Below are positions 4,806-6,467 of a stretch of DNA of 6,467 nucleotides, in pieces. The notes beneath the pieces are model-generated. The model searched no databases and was not told where the DNA came from. It saw nothing but the letters and a program-made list of their open reading frames with translations. Numbering within the stretch: position 1 is the first letter of the stretch; every line of letters starts with the position of its first letter. This DNA comes from Planctomicrobium sp. (GTDB taxonomy: Bacteria; Planctomycetota; Planctomycetia; Planctomycetales; Planctomycetaceae), in contig JAJDEL010000752.1 of NCBI GenBank assembly GCA_029259835.1, positions 1 through 6,467 on the forward strand. The letters run 5' to 3'. Position numbers and translations under genes: made by a program.

Positions 4806-6467
4806 TCACTGTGATCGAGAGAGCCATTTGTCGAGAAACTCGAATGTCTCGACACCGTGGATTTCGTGTGGACCATCAAATTCTTCGATGGTAATTCGAT
4901 CCATCTGGTTCAGGTGATCTCGAATTTTCTCTGTTTGCTTCCATGCGTAAGCGGTCCATTCTGGAGTTGTGATTCCATCTCGCCGACCGAATTCAATACA
5001 GACAGGGCGCGGACTCGCCATGGCAATCAGTTCAGGATGCGTGAATCGATTCAGGCAATTCCAGCTGTACATATCTTCGTCTGGATGCCGGAGATAACTG
5101 GTATTGAGTTCATCGGAAGTGATCTTGGTTCGCCAATCGTTGAAATTGCCGGAGACAATGCTGAGTGAGAGACGCTTGATGAGCGGCGTCATCCAGATCG
5201 CGGAATAGCCGCCGTATGAGAGACCGTAATAGCCGATTCGATCATTGTCGACGTATGGCAAGGATTCCAGGAAATCGATTACTCGTTCTGTCTTAGCGAT
5301 GGGCATGGCGAGTCGCATCATCCCCACCGTATTGGCTTGCCGCATTTGCCGGGTCACTTGCTCGGATGGGCTGTAGTGCATCAGCATTGGGGCGAAGACG
5401 ACATATCCTTTCTCGGCGAGCTTTCGACCGTATTCGTGATAGGCTGTGTCCCCTTTCATTTCCAGACCGGTGATTTTTTCAGGCGAGCCACCGAAACCAT
5501 GCTGGCAGATCACCGCTGGCTGTTTTCCATTTAACCTCAATGGAACTAGAAGATTTCCATAAACGCTGACTCCGTTGACGACATTAATCGTCACGCGATA
5601 CGCGCGATACTTTTCTGTCGTGAGGACCAGTTCGCTTCGTACTGTTCTGGGTGTTCCGTCGTCTGGCACGATCCCAACCATTTTCTGATAGTCCTTCAGC
5701 ATTGCTTTCTGGATGACTGGAAACTGACTGGAAGGTTTTTCAAGAATCTTCCAGCGCGCATAACGCTTCGCTTCGCTAGCGTCGATTTGTCGACGCAGCC
5801 AGCATAATCGTTCTTCGAAGTGTTTGTTTCGAAATTCTTGTGCTTGTTCATCATCAAATTCAAAACTAAGAGAAGCCGCCTCCTCGGTTATTGATGCTTT
5901 ACTTTCTCCTTTAATAATACTCAGGTGTGGACTCACTGAGAGACCATCAAAGAATCGTTTTGCCCTTTGTACTTCCGTGTCGAAGTTTGTTCCTTGAGTC
6001 AGGAATTCGGAGGATGCTTCAAGCGTCAAAGGACGAGGTGCGATCAATGCCGCTAGTTCTGCATCTCCAAACTCCAATAACTGGTTTCGCAGACGGCGAT
6101 CAACCGGTTCCGTCCAGCATCGATTTCGGTTGTCGAAATAGTCGACGACTTTCGCCTCAGAGATCCGTTTATCCAGAGCCGCCGACATGAGGGCCGTCAT
6201 GCCCCCCTGCCCTTTGCCTAGAACCGAAATTTTCGAAGGATCAACTTCTTTGTGTTGAGCAAGAAACTCGACCGCTGCCAGGGTGTCCTGCACGTCCAGC
6301 CCTGGCATTGTTCGACCGACGACGTACCCCAAGCGATAGAGGATCGCGCGGCGGTCTTTTTTACGGGTTTTCTCGCAGTACGGATGATCGACTAATCGCT
6401 CAATAGATTGCTGCAAGTAGACGATTGAACCTTGCGAAAGCAAAGTCGTCAGCCACACGGAAGCTCC
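4806..6467 (-). CDS. Two-domain alpha/beta hydrolase (acetyl xylan esterase/dienelactone hydrolase-like), 5' end missing
   Basis: The reading frame is open to the right edge, so at least the N-terminus lies outside; 553 residues are visible, numbered from the first codon at 6467. Two hydrolase-like halves can be seen. The first (to about residue 175) has a strand-elbow-helix (ISVLGKGQGGMTAL) in which the nucleophile position is Gly86 instead of Ser, followed by FGDAELAALIAPRPL, typical of planctomycete multidomain esterases. A helical, charged linker (about 190-260) follows. The second half (about 280-553) is complete: oxyanion-side HGFGG (323-327), nucleophile Ser417 in GLSYGG, Asp497 in FGRRDG and His534 in GPHEIHG. 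This should be an active serine esterase/hydrolase, probably on a carbohydrate ester, but the substrate is not readable. Any signal peptide is out of view. An internal GTG at 6458 is not a credible start because homologous sequence continues upstream. The gene ends at TGA 4808-4806. Confidence 0.85.
   Translation of the reverse strand, partial: GASVWLTTLLSQGSIVYLQQSIERLVDHPYCEKTRKKDRRAILYRLGYVVGRTMPGLDVQDTLAAVEFLAQHKEVDPSKISVLGKGQGGMTALMSAALDKRISEAKVVDYFDNRNRCWTEPVDRRLRNQLLEFGDAELAALIAPRPLTLEASSEFLTQGTNFDTEVQRAKRFFDGLSVSPHLSIIKGESKASITEEAASLSFEFDDEQAQEFRNKHFEERLCWLRRQIDASEAKRYARWKILEKPSSQFPVIQKAMLKDYQKMVGIVPDDGTPRTVRSELVLTTEKYRAYRVTINVVNGVSVYGNLLVPLRLNGKQPAVICQHGFGGSPEKITGLEMKGDTAYHEYGRKLAEKGYVVFAPMLMHYSPSEQVTRQMRQANTVGMMRLAMPIAKTERVIDFLESLPYVDNDRIGYYGLSYGGYSAIWMTPLIKRLSLSIVSGNFNDWRTKITSDELNTSYLRHPDEDMYSWNCLNRFTHPELIAMASPRPVCIEFGRRDGITTPEWTAYAWKQTEKIRDHLNQMDRITIEEFDGPHEIHGVETFEFLDKWLSRSQ

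Noticed and set aside
4682..4879. Minus-strand 65-codon frame overlapping the hydrolase 3' end and the gap
   Set aside because: It is in a different frame over the hydrolase C-terminus, has no recognisable motif, and no start signal; the composition looks non-coding.
6456..6458. GTG as the start of the hydrolase
   Set aside because: The frame stays open to the window edge and the residues before the GTG continue a hydrolase-like sequence, so the gene is simply truncated by the window.
1..6467. CRISPR array, transposon, defence cassette or tRNA gene
   Set aside because: No regularly spaced repeats, transposase motifs, terminal inverted repeats, or cloverleaf-like sequence were seen on either strand.

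Overview
All genes that can be supported lie on the minus strand. The gene content suggests a member of the Planctomycetota. The main clues are a truncated secreted gene with a CxxCH haem motif next to an N-terminal signal peptide (planctomycete-type cytochrome c, PSCyt1-like), a large two-domain alpha/beta hydrolase of a kind I associate with this phylum, weak or absent Shine-Dalgarno sequences, and housekeeping genes scattered singly among catabolic genes. The phylum call is an inference from gene families, not from a marker tree.

Layout in transcription order, from the right edge to the left edge. (1) 6467-4806: a two-domain alpha/beta hydrolase whose 5' end lies outside the window. (2) 4805-4622: a 184-bp gap with one hairpin. 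(3) 4621-4172: a YkgJ-type cysteine-cluster protein. (4) 4115-2781: histidyl-tRNA synthetase (hisS), 56 bp downstream and probably co-transcribed with the YkgJ gene. (5) 2780-2671: a spacer filled largely by a TCTGCG-rich palindromic repeat. (6) 2670-1645: a zinc-dependent medium-chain dehydrogenase resembling L-galactonate 5-dehydrogenase (LgoD). (7) 1644-1554: a 91-bp spacer holding two abutting perfect palindromes. (8) 1553-279: tagaturonate epimerase (UxaE family), followed by a convincing intrinsic terminator at about 239-190. (9) 132-1: the first 44 codons of a secreted cytochrome c.

The metabolic core is the dehydrogenase/epimerase pair. If the dehydrogenase is a true LgoD, it oxidises L-galactonate to D-tagaturonate. 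UxaE would then epimerise tagaturonate to D-fructuronate, sending the carbon towards D-mannonate and 2-keto-3-deoxygluconate and bypassing the altronate branch used by Escherichia coli. That would be an unusual way of using L-galactonate, a sugar acid derivable from L-galactose. The enzyme families are well supported by motifs; the combined pathway and the dehydrogenase substrate are inferred. No CRISPR array, transposase, tRNA, rRNA or defence system is visible.
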